In this document: positions 23,086 through 35,898 of the stretch, piece by piece
How the letters are laid out: every line of letters starts with the position of its first letter
Position numbering within the stretch: the stretch's first letter is position 1
Origin: Rehmannia glutinosa
Lineage: Eukaryota > Streptophyta > Magnoliopsida > Lamiales > Orobanchaceae
Direction of reading: 5' to 3'
Assembly (NCBI GenBank): GCA_016081115.2
Contig: CM071935.1
Coordinates: 53,182,680-53,246,679, forward strand
DNA length: 64,000 nt
Notes under the pieces: model-generated
The model's database searches: none
Told to the model about the DNA's origin: nothing
The model's input: the letters and a program-made list of their open reading frames with translations, nothing else
Program-made: the position numbers and the translations under genes

Positions 23086-25426
23086 ATGGAAGCAAATTTG
23101 ACACGCATTCCTATGTTCACTATTGAGGAATTTGATGACTGGAAAATTCGTATGCAGGCTCATCTATCTGCTTTACATGATGAAATGTGGATAGTAATAG
23201 AGGATGGGCCACTGCAAATATTGAAAGTGAACACAGCCGTCAAGAGAGCAGCTGCAGCTGAAGGAGAAGAAGCTGCTGCTGAGGCAAGACCAACCATGGT
23301 TGAGAAACCAAGGACTGAGTGGAGAAACGAGGACAGAAAAAGATACAACTTGGACAATGTAGCCAAGGATATACTTTACAAAACCTTGGACAAAGCAATG
23401 TTCAACAAAGTCAAATCGTGCCAAACTGCAAAACAAATTTGGGATAAATTAACTTTAATTTGTGAAGGATCTGAGCAAATTAAAGAAAATAAATTATCTG
23501 TTGCTGTACAGAAATTTGAAAATTTTAAAATGATTGCACGTGAAACCGTGGATCAGCTGGATGCTAGATTCACTGAAATCACAAATGAGCTATTAGCACT
23601 TGGGAAAGAATATACACAGAAGGAAATGTGTATGAAGATTCTGAGAAGCCTCCCAGCTGAATGGGAAATGAAGGTCATGGCCCTGAGACATTCAATGAAC
23701 CTCATAACAACATCCAATCATGAGCTATTCTCATATCTCAAAACCTATGAGTTTGAGCTGAGAAGAAAAGATCAAGAAGAGACAACTGTACCCAAAACAG
23801 TTGCACTCATAGTCAAGGATGGGAAGAGAACTGAGGTCAAGGAAGTCATTGACGAGGAGGAGATTGCCATAATGGTTAAAAGATTCAACAAGTTCTTCAA
23901 CAAGAACTATAAAAGAAACAAAGGTGAATCTTCCAGGAGACATTCAACTCCCTCCAAGTCAAGGGAAGATAGGCCACCCAAGAAAGCTGAGCATCAAAAG
24001 GTTGAATATCAGAGAGCTGATAATTCAAGAACTGAAAGAAATGACCAAAGAGCTGAGAACCTGTGTTGGAACTGCAGACAACCAGGACACTTTGCTATTG
24101 ACTGTCCATATCCAGTAGTCAATAAATACATGAATGAAGAAGAAAGAAGAGTCTTCAGAGAAAGGAGACAAGAAAAGAAAAAGGCTATGTTAGTCGAGAT
24201 CGACCGAGACAACTAAGTCTAAAGAAGCAGCAGACTCAGAAAGTAGTGAAGCTGACTACTCAAGTGATTCTGAAGAAGAAGCCTTGATTTGTCTAATGGC
24301 CAAAGAACAAGATCAACCAGAATAGGAAGATGAGGTACACTCAAACTCATCTCACTCAGATTCTAGTGATAGTGATTGTGATACACATACCTCATCACCC
24401 ACTGATCTTTATGATTCATTAGGCAAAATGATGAAAGACTTTGAGCACATTAAATCCTCACACACACTATTAAATGAGGAAAACAGCCAGCTCAAAAGCC
24501 AAAACTCACAGCTGACTATGGAGCTGAGTACTCTAAGTCACATAGCTGGTGAGAACAAAGAGCTAAAGGTTGAGAATGCTAAACTAATAGCAGAGATAAC
24601 TGCTATAGAAAAGAGGGAAAACGATCTTAAAAATGTGATTGCCTCATTTACAAAGGCATCTAAATCATTGGATGACCTTATTATGAGCCAAAAAGAGTGT
24701 GGAGATAAGACAGGCATAGGATTCAATTCCTTTGTGCACAGTCAAACTCCCCGAGTGATTTTGGAAAAAGGATCTTCAAGTAATGAATCATCTCAAAAAT
24801 CCAAAACACCAAATGTTGCACTCACATTCACCCCAAAGCCCAATCACAAACAAACTGGCCTTGGATATAAAGGGAAAGGAAAACAGCCAGTTGAGTATAC
24901 TGAAAGGACAGTTGAGAAGAAATCCAGCAGAGTTCCTCAGGTGACTCCAAATAGAAAGTACTCTGTAAAAAATAAACAGAGCTACCAAAAACCCCAGAAG
25001 TTTTATCAAAGAAACACATATGATTGGAATGGTAGAAATTATCCAAGCCAAACTGATTGGAACTAGGTGAAATATCAGCATAGAGCCATGGAATACAAGC
25101 CTAAATGGCAAAGACCTAGAACTCAGCAAAGGTCATTCCAAAGGCAAAAGAACTATCATCAACACACATATGCACCCAGGCACTACACTCAGAAATATCA
25201 CAACTACCCAAAGAAGGCAATTGCTAAAACACACAGACAGACATACAGACAAAAGAGACAGCTGTATGAACCTAAAGCCCCCAAGCAATTTGCCAAAGTG
25301 AGTTATGATTATGTCACAGATAGATGGCAACCTCTTAGAGTCAAATCATTTGGCTATAGGTTGGTTGGATCATCTTACAGCCCTAACTCCTCAGGACCCA
25401 GGCAAGTATGGGTACCTAAAAACTAA
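23086..25426 (+). pseudogene. E3 gag
   Basis: Starts with MEANLTRIPMFTIEEFDDW, a copia-type Gag (UBN2-like) domain of about 230 residues. A basic linker and a complete CCHC knuckle (24064-24105, C-X2-C-X4-H-X4-C) follow, then an acidic Ser-rich stretch, a predicted coiled coil (24428 onward, DLYDSLGKMMKDFEHIKSSH with heptad-like Leu spacing) and a basic Tyr/Gln/His-rich tail ending VWVPKN. The ancestral length is about 780 residues, long for copia but usual for Sireviruses. Breaks: an early stop near 24214 where cgagatcgaccgagac replaces the gcagagactgctgagac of E4, a tag near 24323 and a tag at 25064. The gag stop at 25424-25426 is shared by E4 and E5. Confidence 0.88.
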
Positions 25427-28164
25427 TTTCCTTGATTGCAGGTTCAAGGAACCTGGTACATGGATAGTGGCTGTTCCAGACATATGACAGGAAACAAGAA
25501 AAATCTATCAAACTTGAAGGAGATTAGAGGTGCTAAGGTTATATTTGGAGGAAATGAAGCTCCATGAGAAATCAAAGGCACAGGATCCATCAAGAAAAAT
25601 GGATTGGAAATTACAGATGTTGCTTATGTTGAGGGACTCAACTTCAACTTGCTCAGCATAATTCAACTCTGTGATAAAGGCTACAATGTTGGATTCAATA
25701 TTGGAATGTGCCAAATCAAAGATGCTGAATCAAATGAAATAGTGCTGCAAGGATCAAGGAAGAAAAATATGCATGTGGTAGATTGGTCTACTGCTACACC
25801 AAGTACCTATCTGCTAGCAAAGAGCACATCCGAATCAAGTTGGCTGTGGCACAAGAAGCCGAGTCATCTGAACTTCAAGACAATCAACAAGCTTGCAAGG
25901 AGTCATCTTGTGGAAGGATTGCCAGACTCGGTGTACAAGAAGGAAAGTGTTTGTGATGCATGCCAGATGGGAAAGCAGATCAAATCTTCATTCAAAGAAA
26001 AGTCTAATTCTTCATCAACAAGAATACTGCATTTGCTGCACATGGATTTATTTGGTCTGTTGAACCAAATAAAGATAAGTGGAAAGAAATACACTTTAGT
26101 GGTAGTGGCTGATTATTCAAGATACACATGGAAAATCTTTATGTGCAAAAAGATGGAAACCTTGCAAAGATTACCTCAGCTGATGAAGAGATTTCAAAAT
26201 AAGAAAAGTCAAACAATTATCAAGATAAGATCTGATAGAGGAACTGAGTTTGTTAATGGAATAATTACTCAGTACTATGTTGAAAATGGTATTGCTCATG
26301 AACTATCTGCAGCAAGGACTCCACAGCAGAATGGAGTAGCGAGAAAAAAGGAATGAACTCTCAAGGAAGATGCTTTAGAACCATGTTAGTCAAGCCGGAT
26401 CGCTTAAGAGATTTTGGGGTCAAGCCATAAATACGCATGCTATACTCAAAATGGATGCATGATCAATAGACAGCTGAGAAAGACTCCCTATGAAATATGG
26501 ACAGGGAGAAAGCCAAATGTTGGGTACTTCAGAATATTTGGATGCAAATGCTTCATCCACAACAATGGCAAGGATAATCTAAAGGCTTTCGATGCTAAAG
26601 ATGATAAAGGTATCTTTTTGGGATACTCAGCTGAAAGCAAAGCCTATAGAGTACTGAACAAGAGGACAATGGTCACAGAAGAGTCCATTCATGTGGTTTT
26701 TGATGAGCCCAATGTGAATGGAGAAGACATTGAAGAGTTAACTGATAAGCTGAATCAGCCAACTATGCAGAAGAGTCCCTATGTTGAAGCTGAAGCAGGA
26801 GTAATCAATCAAGATGAAGATGAGATAGCTGAATCTCAAAGACAGCTGGAAAATCTGCAGCTAAATGATGATGAGAGAGCTGCTCAAGACACAGTTGCAA
26901 CACGACTGAACCCATCTAACTTGCTTCAACCTGATGTGAGATGGCTGAGAGACCATCCTCCAGAGTTAGTTATTGGAGATGTTAGAGATGGTGTAAGAAC
27001 CAGATCCAGAGCTCAACAAGAAGCAATGTTTACCTGTTTTATTTCCCAAATAGAACCAAAAGATGTGTCTCAAGCCTTAGATGACACACATTGGATTCAG
27101 GCTATGCAAGAAGAGCTGAATCAATTTGAAAGGAACAAAGTATGGGAATTGGTGCAAAGACCAACACACCAAAATGTTATTGTCACGAAATGGGTTTTCA
27201 GAAACAAAATGAAAGAGGAAGGTTCTGTGATGAGAAACAAAGCAAGATTGGTAGCCAAAGGGTATTGCCAAGAAGAGGGAATAGATTTTGATGAAACATT
27301 TGCTCTTGTTGCAAGATTAGAGGCAATAAGGATGTTTCTTGCCTATGCTGCACACAAGAACTTTGTTGTATATCAAATGGATGTGAAAAGTGCATTTTTA
27401 AATGGAATATTAGAGGAAGAAGTTTATGTTGAGCAACCTCCAGGCTTTGAGCAGAAGACTCTTGGAGATAAAGTGTACAAGCTCAAGAAAGCTCTATATG
27501 GACTCAAGCAGGCACCAAGAGCATGGTATGATACATTATCTCAATTTCTAACTGAGAATGGATTCACCAAAGGCAAAGTGGACAAAACACTATTCAGAAT
27601 CCAAGATGGAGAAAGTATACTGCTTGTTCAAATATATGTGGATGATATCATCTTTGGATCCACAAACAAAGAGCTGTGTGATAAGTTCTCAAATCTCATC
27701 CAAGGCAAATTTGAAATGAGTATGATGGGAGAACTGACTTTCTTCCTAGGACTTCAAGTTAAACAGCTGAAGGATGGAACCTTCATAAGTCAGACAAAGT
27801 ACACCAGAGATTTAATGAAGAAATTTGGTATGGAAGAAAAGTCTTCTGTGAAAATACCAATGAATACATCAGTCAAGATGGACATGGTTGCAGATGGCAA
27901 GCCGATAGATCAAACAAGATATAGTGCACTTATTGGCTCATTGCTCTACTTAACAGCAAGCAGGCCAGACATCACCTTTGCAGTAGGTGTATGTGCAAGA
28001 TTCCAATCCGCACCAAAAGAAGATATTTGAAGGGATGCCAAGAAGTCGACTTATGGTATCCAAAGGAAGGTGGATTCAAGCTTATTGGTTATTCAGACTC
28101 TGACTATGCTGGATGTGGAGTTGACAAGAAAATCACTTCAGGTACATGTCAAATGCTTGGAAAC
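25427..28164 (+). pseudogene. E3 pol: protease, integrase, reverse transcriptase, start of RNase H
   Basis: The protease frame follows the gag stop and carries WYMDSGCSRHMTG with the catalytic DSG at 25463-25471. Integrase (about 25604-26400) has an HH-CC zinc site (WHKKPSHLNF ... CDACQMGK) and the catalytic region LHMDLFG, IRSDRGTEF, RTPQQNGVA. RT forms one long open frame (26414-28030) with QMDVKSAFLNG and YVDD at 27635-27646. RNase H begins with SDSDYAGCGVDKK and is cut at 28164 by E4. Breaks: TGA near 25563, a frameshift near 26355, and a roughly 40-bp deletion at 28018 that removes the SHMTAAKRIL-equivalent segment. Confidence 0.9.
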
Positions 28165-29708
28165 TGTTGGGAAATTATTTTGTAGATTTTGATGAATGCC
28201 ATGTAAAACTTAGAATAGGAAGTTGGCACCCCATTTTTGTTGTAAATTGCATTGTAATAGATAGGGCTTGTCGAGCTGAGTTAAGTCACTATGCTTGAAC
28301 ATGCAAGAAGACAACTGGAGACTAGAAGGAAGACTCTACTGTGAGGCAGCTGAGTATGGCAAAGAAGAGAAGATAGGAACTCGACTGAAGGTGCAGCTGA
28401 GATGCAGATGAGTGAAGTATCAGTCAAGTCAACTCAAGATAGCCAAGTCTTAAGTTGAAGTGACAGAAGAGCCATCCAATGATTGGAAGTTGACTCGAAG
28501 TTGCCTGGGAAAGTCAAGGAAATGCAGTCAAGTCGAGATAACTGAAAGAGATCCGTTGCACAGAAATCAAGAGAATTACTTAAACAAGTAATACCTCCAT
28601 ACTACCTTTCTTGAAGTGCTCAGTCCCAGAAGCATGCAAAAGGAATAAACCAATGGGAATCACTGCACCGTGTCAGAACTGTAAAAAGGCTGAAGAATCG
28701 TTCATACGAGGAAACATAAATTCCAAGGACTGCCACAAGACAAGCCAACGACCACAAATGTCTTTTGAAAATAAGCCTATCTCTTCAACGGGCAAATTTC
28801 CAAAAGAACACTATAAAAGGCTGAGGAGTTTATTTGAGAAGAGGTTACCTTGATTACCTGAACCAAAAACATTCAAGCAAACATTTGAACTGTAACCAAA
28901 AATATTCTCAAGACATTCAAGATTAATCCTCAAGCCTATATTACGAAGGAAATCAATCCAACACTTACCTGTGAAGGAAAGACAACTTCTATCAGTTGAA
29001 GAGGAACCATTTGAAGAATCAAGGGGTCTACATTCCGTGGAGGATTGTAGGAAGGTTCAAGGTCGAACCAGTCTCAAGTTTTTGGAGTGCTTCGTGATCA
29101 AATCCAAGAAGCTTGAGCAAGTGGGTCAGTAGCAAGGCAAATGCCTGAAGAAGCCGAGTCGTCACGAGAAGCCACCGTGTGTGACCAAGGCATCTCCGAT
29201 CGAGTCCCAAAGGATCAAGTCACCGTGTGATCAAGACTTGTATATGGATCAATTAACCACTCGTATATTGATCAATACTTAGTGGATTCCTCCAGGAGTT
29301 GGAAAAAGAGGAGTAGAAGAATTACCCCATCTTCGAACCTCTATAAAAACTTATTGTGTCATTTACTTTTCAAAGACTTTAATTTCTCGCATCTTATTTT
29401 TATATCTCACGATAAATTTGCTATCCAGTTGATAATCAACTCGAGTGTTAAAACCAAGTATTAAAACAAACTTAACCAAGTTCAAGGGTGTTAAGTCTTC
29501 CGATGAAAACAAATCACAGTTGAGTTAAGTCTTTAGTCAGTCGAGTCTGTTGAGTGACTAACTCTGCTGATTAACTAACTTAGCTGTCCATCAAGGACAC
29601 AACTGTGAAGTATTAACTATGAATATTTGAAACAACTAATTGAAAAGTTGGTAAGGTTTATTCAACCCCCCTTTCTAAACCTTACACTCACATCCTATGG
29701 GACCTACA
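28165..29708 (+). repeat. E4 5' LTR
   Basis: 1544 bp, tgttgggaaattattttg to gggacctaca. It pairs with 40342-41885. Confidence 0.93.
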
Positions 29709-29710
29709 AG

Positions 29711-29722
29711 TGGTATCAGAGC
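29711..29722 (+). other. E4 primer-binding site
   Basis: tggtatcagagc, initiator Met tRNA type, two bases after the LTR. Confidence 0.92.
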
Positions 29723-29834
29723 GGTTGGTTCATTGAGCCTTCCGCACTGGTTACTGAACTAGATCTCCAAAATTCTCAAAGCTTGTTTTAGTACTCAATC
29801 TTTCAAAACTCTTTTACTCAGCAAAGTTATTATC

Positions 29835-32172
29835 ATGGAAGCAAATTTGACACGCATCCCTATGTTCACAATTGAAGAATTTGATGATTGGAAAATTCGT
29901 ATGCAGGCTCATCTATCAGCATTACACGATGAGATGTAGATAGTGATAGAGGATGGGCCTCTGCAAATCTTAAAAGTGAACACAACTGTAAGGAGAGCTG
30001 CAACTGAAGGTGAAGAAGATGTTGCTCCCAGACCAGCCATGGTTGAAAAACCAAGAGCTGAATGGACAAATGATGACAGGAAAAGATATAACTTGGACAA
30101 TGTGGCCAAGGACATTCTTTACAAAACCTTGGACAAAGCCATGTTAAACAAAGTCAAATCATGCAAAACGGCTAAAGAAATCTGGGACAAGCTAACATTG
30201 ATTTGTGAAGGCTCAGAGCAAATCAAGGAAAATAAACTATCGGTTGTTGTACAGAAATTTGAGAATTCTAAAATGCTCACAGGAGAGACCTTGGATCAAC
30301 TGGATGCTCGGTTCACAGAAATTACCAACGAGCTATCTGCACTTGGAAAAGAATATACACAGAAGGAAATGTGTATGAAAATTCTAAGAAGTCTCCCAGC
30401 TGAATGGGAAATGAAGGTCATGGAACTGAGACATTCCATGGACCTATCCAAGACATCCAACCATGAGCTATTCTAAGATCTCAAAGCCTATGAATTTGAG
30501 CTGAGAATAAAAGACCAAGAGGAGACAGCTGTGCCCAAAACAGCTGTTCTAATTGTTAAGGATGTCAAGAGAGCTGAGGTTAAAGAAGTTATTGACCAAG
30601 AGGAAATAGCCCTGATGGTTAAAAGGTTTAATAAGTTATTCAATAAGAACTACAAAAGAGGCAAAGGTGAATCCTCCAGAAGACACTCAGCTCCCTCCAA
30701 GTCTAGGGAAGATAGGCCAACCAAGAGAGCAGAGCATCAAAAAGTTGAATATCAAAGAGCTGATAATCTAAGAATGGAAAGAGCTGATCAAAAGGCTGAG
30801 AATCTATGCTGGAACTGCAGGCAACCAGGTCACTATGCCATTGATTGCCCATATCCTGTAGTCAACAAATACAGGAATGAAGAGGAAAGAAAGGTCTTCA
30901 GAGAAAGAAGACAAGAAAAGAAAAAGGCAATGTTGGTTGCAGAGACTGCTGAGACAGCCAAGTCAAAAGACACAAATTGATTGAGAGAGTAGTGAAGCTG
31001 ACTACTCAAGTGACTCTGAAGAAGAAGCTTTGATTTGTTTAATGGCCAAGGAACAAGACCAACCTGACCAAGAAGATGTGGTACACTCTAATTCATCACA
31101 CTCAGATTCTAGTGATAGTGATTGTGACACACACACTTCATCACCCACTGATCTTTATGATTCATTAGGCAAAATGATGAAAGACTTTGAACACATTAAA
31201 TCCTCACACACACTACTAAATGAGGAAAACAGCCTACTCAAAAGCAAAAACTCTCAGCTGACTAAGGAGCTGAGTACTCTAAGTCAAATAGCTGATGAGA
31301 ATAAAAGTCTAAAGACTGAAAATGCTAAGTTAATAGCAGAAATAGCTGCTATAGAAAAGAGGGAGAATGACCTCAAAAATGTGATTGCCTCATTCACTAA
31401 GGCATCTAAATCCTTGGATGACCTTATTATGAGTCAAAGAGAATGTGGAGATAAGACAGGCTTAGGATTTAATTCCTCTGTGCCATGTCAAGCTCCAAAA
31501 GTGATTTTGGAAAAAGGATCTTCAAGTAATGAAGTATCTCAAAAATCCAAAACTCCAAATGGTGCACACACATTTATTCCAAAGCACAATCACAAGCAAA
31601 CTGGCCTTGGTTATAAAGGAAAAGGAAAGCAGCTAGTTGAGTGTGCTGAGAGGACTGCTGAGAAGAAATCTAGTCGAGTTCCTCAGCAAACTCCAAACGG
31701 GAAATACTCTGTAAAAAAGAAACAGAGCTACCAAAAGCTCCAAAAGTTCTATAAAAGAAACACATATGATGGGAATGGTAGAAAGTACCCAAGCCAAGCT
31801 GATTGGAATAATGTAAACTATCAGCAAAGACCTATGGAATATAAACCCAAATGGCAAAGGCCTAGAACTCAACAAAGGCCATTTCAAAGGCACAAGAGCT
31901 ATCATCAGCACACTTTTGCACATAGGCACTACACTCAGAGATATCACAACTACCCAAAGAAGGCAATTGCAAAAACACATACACAGGCATACAGACAAAA
32001 GAGACAACTGTATGAACCTAAAACCCCCAAGCAATTTGCCAAAATTAATTATGATTATGGCACTGATAGATGGCAACCCCTTAGAGTCAAATCATTTGGC
32101 TATAGGTTGGTTGGATCATCTTACAATACTAACCCCTCAGGACCCAGACAAGTATGGGTACCTAAAACTTAA
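29835..32172 (+). pseudogene. E4 gag
   Basis: Same layout as E3 gag and nearly complete: MEANLTRIPMFTIEEFDDW start, Gag domain, CCHC knuckle at 30807-30848, acidic Ser-rich segment, coiled coil (31150-31450) and basic tail ending VWVPKT with stop 32170-32172. About 779 codons in all. It is broken by a tag at 29937-29939 (Trp to stop after HDEM), a taa at 30474-30476 (ctcag has become ctaag) and a tga near 30978. Apart from these it gives the clearest view of the family's gag. Confidence 0.9.
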
Positions 32173-35100
32173 TTTCCTTGATTGCAGGTTCAAGGAACAA
32201 ACAGTGCCAAGGAACCTGGTACATGGATAGTGGCATCCAGGCACATGACAGAAACAAGAAAAATCTATCAAAATTCAAGGAAGTCGAGGTGCAAAAGTCA
32301 TATTTGGAGGAAATGAAGCTCCAGGAGAAATAAGGGCACTTTGGATCCATCAAGAAAAATGGATTAGAAATCTCAGATATTGCATATGTTGAAGGACTCA
32401 ACTTCAACTTGCTAAGCATCAGCCAACTTTGTGACAAGGGTTATAATGTTGGATTCAACATGGGTATATGCCAAATCAAGGACACTGAATCCAATGAAGT
32501 TGTGTTGCAAGGATGCAGACAAAATAACATGTACGTGGTAGATTGGTCAACTGCAACACCAAGCACTTGTCTACTAGCAAAAAGAGCACAAACGAATCAA
32601 GTTGGTTGTGGCACAAGAAAAATGAGTCACCTGAATTTCAAAACAATTAACAAGCTTGCCAGAAGCAGTCTTGTAGTAGGACTTCCATACTCAGTATACA
32701 AGAAGGAAAGTGTATGTGATGCATGCCAGATGGGAAAGCAAATAAAATCATCATTCAAAGAAAAGACATGTCCATCTTCAGCAAGAATATTGCACCTGCT
32801 ACATATGGATCTATTTGGTCCAGTTGAACCAGCTAGCATAAGTGGGAAGAAATACACCTTAGTGGTAGTAGATGACTACTCAAGATATACATGGACAATA
32901 TTCATGTCTAAGAAGAAAGAAACTCTGCGAAACTACCACAAAATGATGAAGAGAATCCAAAATGAGAAGAGTCAAACCATTATCAAAATAAGATCGATAG
33001 AGGAACCGAGTTTGTCAATAGTATAATAACTCGATTATTGTGTTGAAAATGGTATTGGTCATGAATTATCGCAAGAAAGGACTCCACAACAAAATGGAGT
33101 TGCGAAAGAAGAAAAAGCAGAACTCTCAAAGAAGCGAAGAATGACCATGTTAGTCAAGAGGGGGTTACCTAAAAGATTTTGGGGTGAAGCATAAACACAT
33201 CATGGTATACTCAAAATAGATGCATGATAAAATGATACCGCCAAAGACTCCCTATGAGATCTAGACAGGAAAAGCCAAATGTTGCATATTTTAGAATATT
33301 TGGATGCAAATGCTTCATCCATAACAATGGCAAAGATAATTTAAAAGCTTTTAATACTAAAGTCGAAGGTATCTTCTTGGAATACTCAAATTGAAAGCAA
33401 AGCCTACAGAGTACTCAACAAGAGGACTATGGTTACGAAGAATCCATCCATGTGGTGTTTGATGAGCCAAATGTAAATGGAGAAGACATTGAAGAGTCAC
33501 CGATAAGTTTGAATCAACCAACCATGCAAAAGAGTCCCTATGTAGAAGCTGAAGCTGGAATTATAAACCCAGATGAAGATGAGATAGCTGAGTCTCAAAA
33601 ACAACTGGAAAACCTATAGCTAAGTGATGATGAGAGAGCTGATCAAAACAACACAGCTGCAAGACGACTGAATCCAGCCAACTTACTCCAACCTGATGTA
33701 AGATGGCTGAGAGACCATCCACCAGAACTAGTCATTGGAGATGTAAGAGAAGGTGTCAAAACGAGATCCAGAACTCAACAAGAAGCAATGTTCACATGCT
33801 TCATCTCACAAATAGAGCCTAAAGACGTGTCACAAGCATTGGATGACACACATTGGATTCAAGCCATGCAAGAAGAGCTGAATCAGTTTGAAAGAAATAA
33901 AGTGTGGGAATTGGTTCAAAGACCTACCCATCAAAATGTTATTGGCACTAAATGGGTGTTCAGAAACAAGATGAATGAAGAAGATTATGTGGTAAGAAAC
34001 AAAGCAAGATTGGTAGCCAAAGGATATTGCCAAGAAGAAGGGATAGATTTTGATGAAACATTTGCTCCTGTGGCAAGATTGGAAGCCATAAGGATGTTTC
34101 TTGCCTATGCAGCTCACAAGAACTTTATTGTATATCAAATGGATGTAAAGAGTGCATTTCTCAATGGTTTATTGGAAGAAGAAGTGTATGTTGAACAACC
34201 TCCAGGATTTGAGCAGAAGACTCTTGGAGACAAAGTATACAAACTCAAGAAAGCTCTATATGGATTGTAACAGGCACCCAGAGCATGGTATGATACATTG
34301 TCACAATTCTTGACTGAGAATGGATTCACAAAAGGCAAAGTGGATAGAACACTCTTCAGAATTCAAGATGGGAAGAGCATACTGCTTGTTCAAATATATG
34401 TGGATGACATCATTTTTGGATCCACAAACAAAGAGTTGTGTGATAAATTTTCAAATCTCATGCAAAGTAAATTCGAAATGAGCATGATGGGAGAACTGAC
34501 ATTCTTCCTTGGACTTCAAGTGAAACAGCTGAAGGATGGAACCTTCATAAGTCGGACAAAATACACGAGAGAGATTTAATGAAGAAATTTGGTATGGAAG
34601 AGAAGTCTTCTGTGAAAATAAAAATGAATACATCGATCAAAAATGGATATCGATCACGGATGGCAAGCCTGTAGATCAAACAAGATCTGAGCACTTATTG
34701 GATCATTGCTCTATCTCACAAAGAAGCGGGCCGGACATCACCTTTCTTTGTAGGTGTATGTGCAAGATTTCAATCTGCTCCAAAAGAAAGCCACATGACT
34801 GCAGCCAAGAGGATCTTGAGATATTTGAAAGGAAGCCAAGAAGTTGGCTTATGGTATCCAAAGGAAGGTGGATTCAAGCTAATTGGTTATTCGACTCGAC
34901 TATCTTTGGATGTAGAGTTGACAGAAGAGCACCTCGAGGCACATGTCAAATGCTTGGAAATAGGCAAATTTCCTGGTTTAGCAAAAAGCAAAATTCAATA
35001 GCGACCTCTACAAATGAAGCGAGAATACATAGTCATGGGCAAAATTGTTGTGCCCAAGTCTTATGGATGAGACAAAGAAATGAGACTATGAAGTTGAAGA

Positions 35101-35338
35101 AAATGAAATTCCAATCATGTGTGATAACATAAGTGCAATTGCAATCACTCAAAATCTGTGTTGCACTCAAGAACAAAGCATATCGATGTCGATATCACTT
35201 CATAAGAGACCATGTTGAAAAGAAGGACATCACCTTGGAATATATTTCAACGATAAGCGATTGGGCGACATATTCACAAAACCATTATGTGAGTCAAGAT
35301 TTGAAGAACTCAAGCATGAGTTAGGGTTAATTGAGTGA
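32173..35338 (+). pseudogene. E4 pol: protease, integrase, RT, RNase H
   Basis: In the pol frame the sequence reads LIAGSRNKQCQGTWYMDSG, with DSG at 32226-32234, and then loses frame. Integrase has the HH-CC site (32621-32745) and LHMDLFGPVEPASISG, but is frameshifted after KIRS, where aagatcgatagagg replaces the aagatctgatagagg of E3. RT has MDVKSAFLNGLLEEEVYVEQ and YVDD at 34397-34408, with a taa stop near 34268 replacing Lys. RNase H (34700-35338) is recognisable but broken at many places and ends at tga 35336-35338. Confidence 0.88.
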
Positions 35339-35898
35339 GTTGACACTCGGAAGACTCAAAGAAAAGAGATGAAACATGAAAAGAGGAAAAAGAGTCAATT
35401 AAATTCAATTACTAAGTGAATCACCGTGATCGAAAAGTCACCAGATCGAGTTAGGCGACAAATTGACTCACTAGGAGAGGAGTTAGAAGAAGGATTGAAT
35501 CAACTAAGGAGTAAGCTGAGTCATTTATGAGCAAAGTGACAAAAACGCGGTCGTTTTTACAAAGCGAGAATGTTTTTAAGAATGATGTCAGCATAATTAT
35601 GACGTGTACAGGCAAAAGCTGCACACCAAGCTTATGATTAGATATAAATGCTGCCGCATTAAATGCGAGACATTAAATGTAAATTGGCGTGCAAGATCTA
35701 AGCCGTTGATTTTGATCAAATTTCAAAAACCTCCTGCACGTCCTTTCATGAACCATACTTTAACCATTTCATCCGTTTCTCTCTCACTTTACCAAAAACT
35801 GTTCATCTCTCTCTCGAAAGCAAAAGCAAAAATTTTCTCTCAAAACCCTATCAATCCTCAGTTCAGTTTTCAAGTTTCGTTCGGTAAAACATCTCGAA
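35339..35898 (+). other. E4 pol-ORF3 spacer
   Basis: About 560 bp without a gene. It is homologous to 41960-42425 (E3), 16687-17241 (E2, minus) and 56664-57220 (E5). The 3' part is pyrimidine-rich (tttctctctcac), like a 5' leader. Confidence 0.55.
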
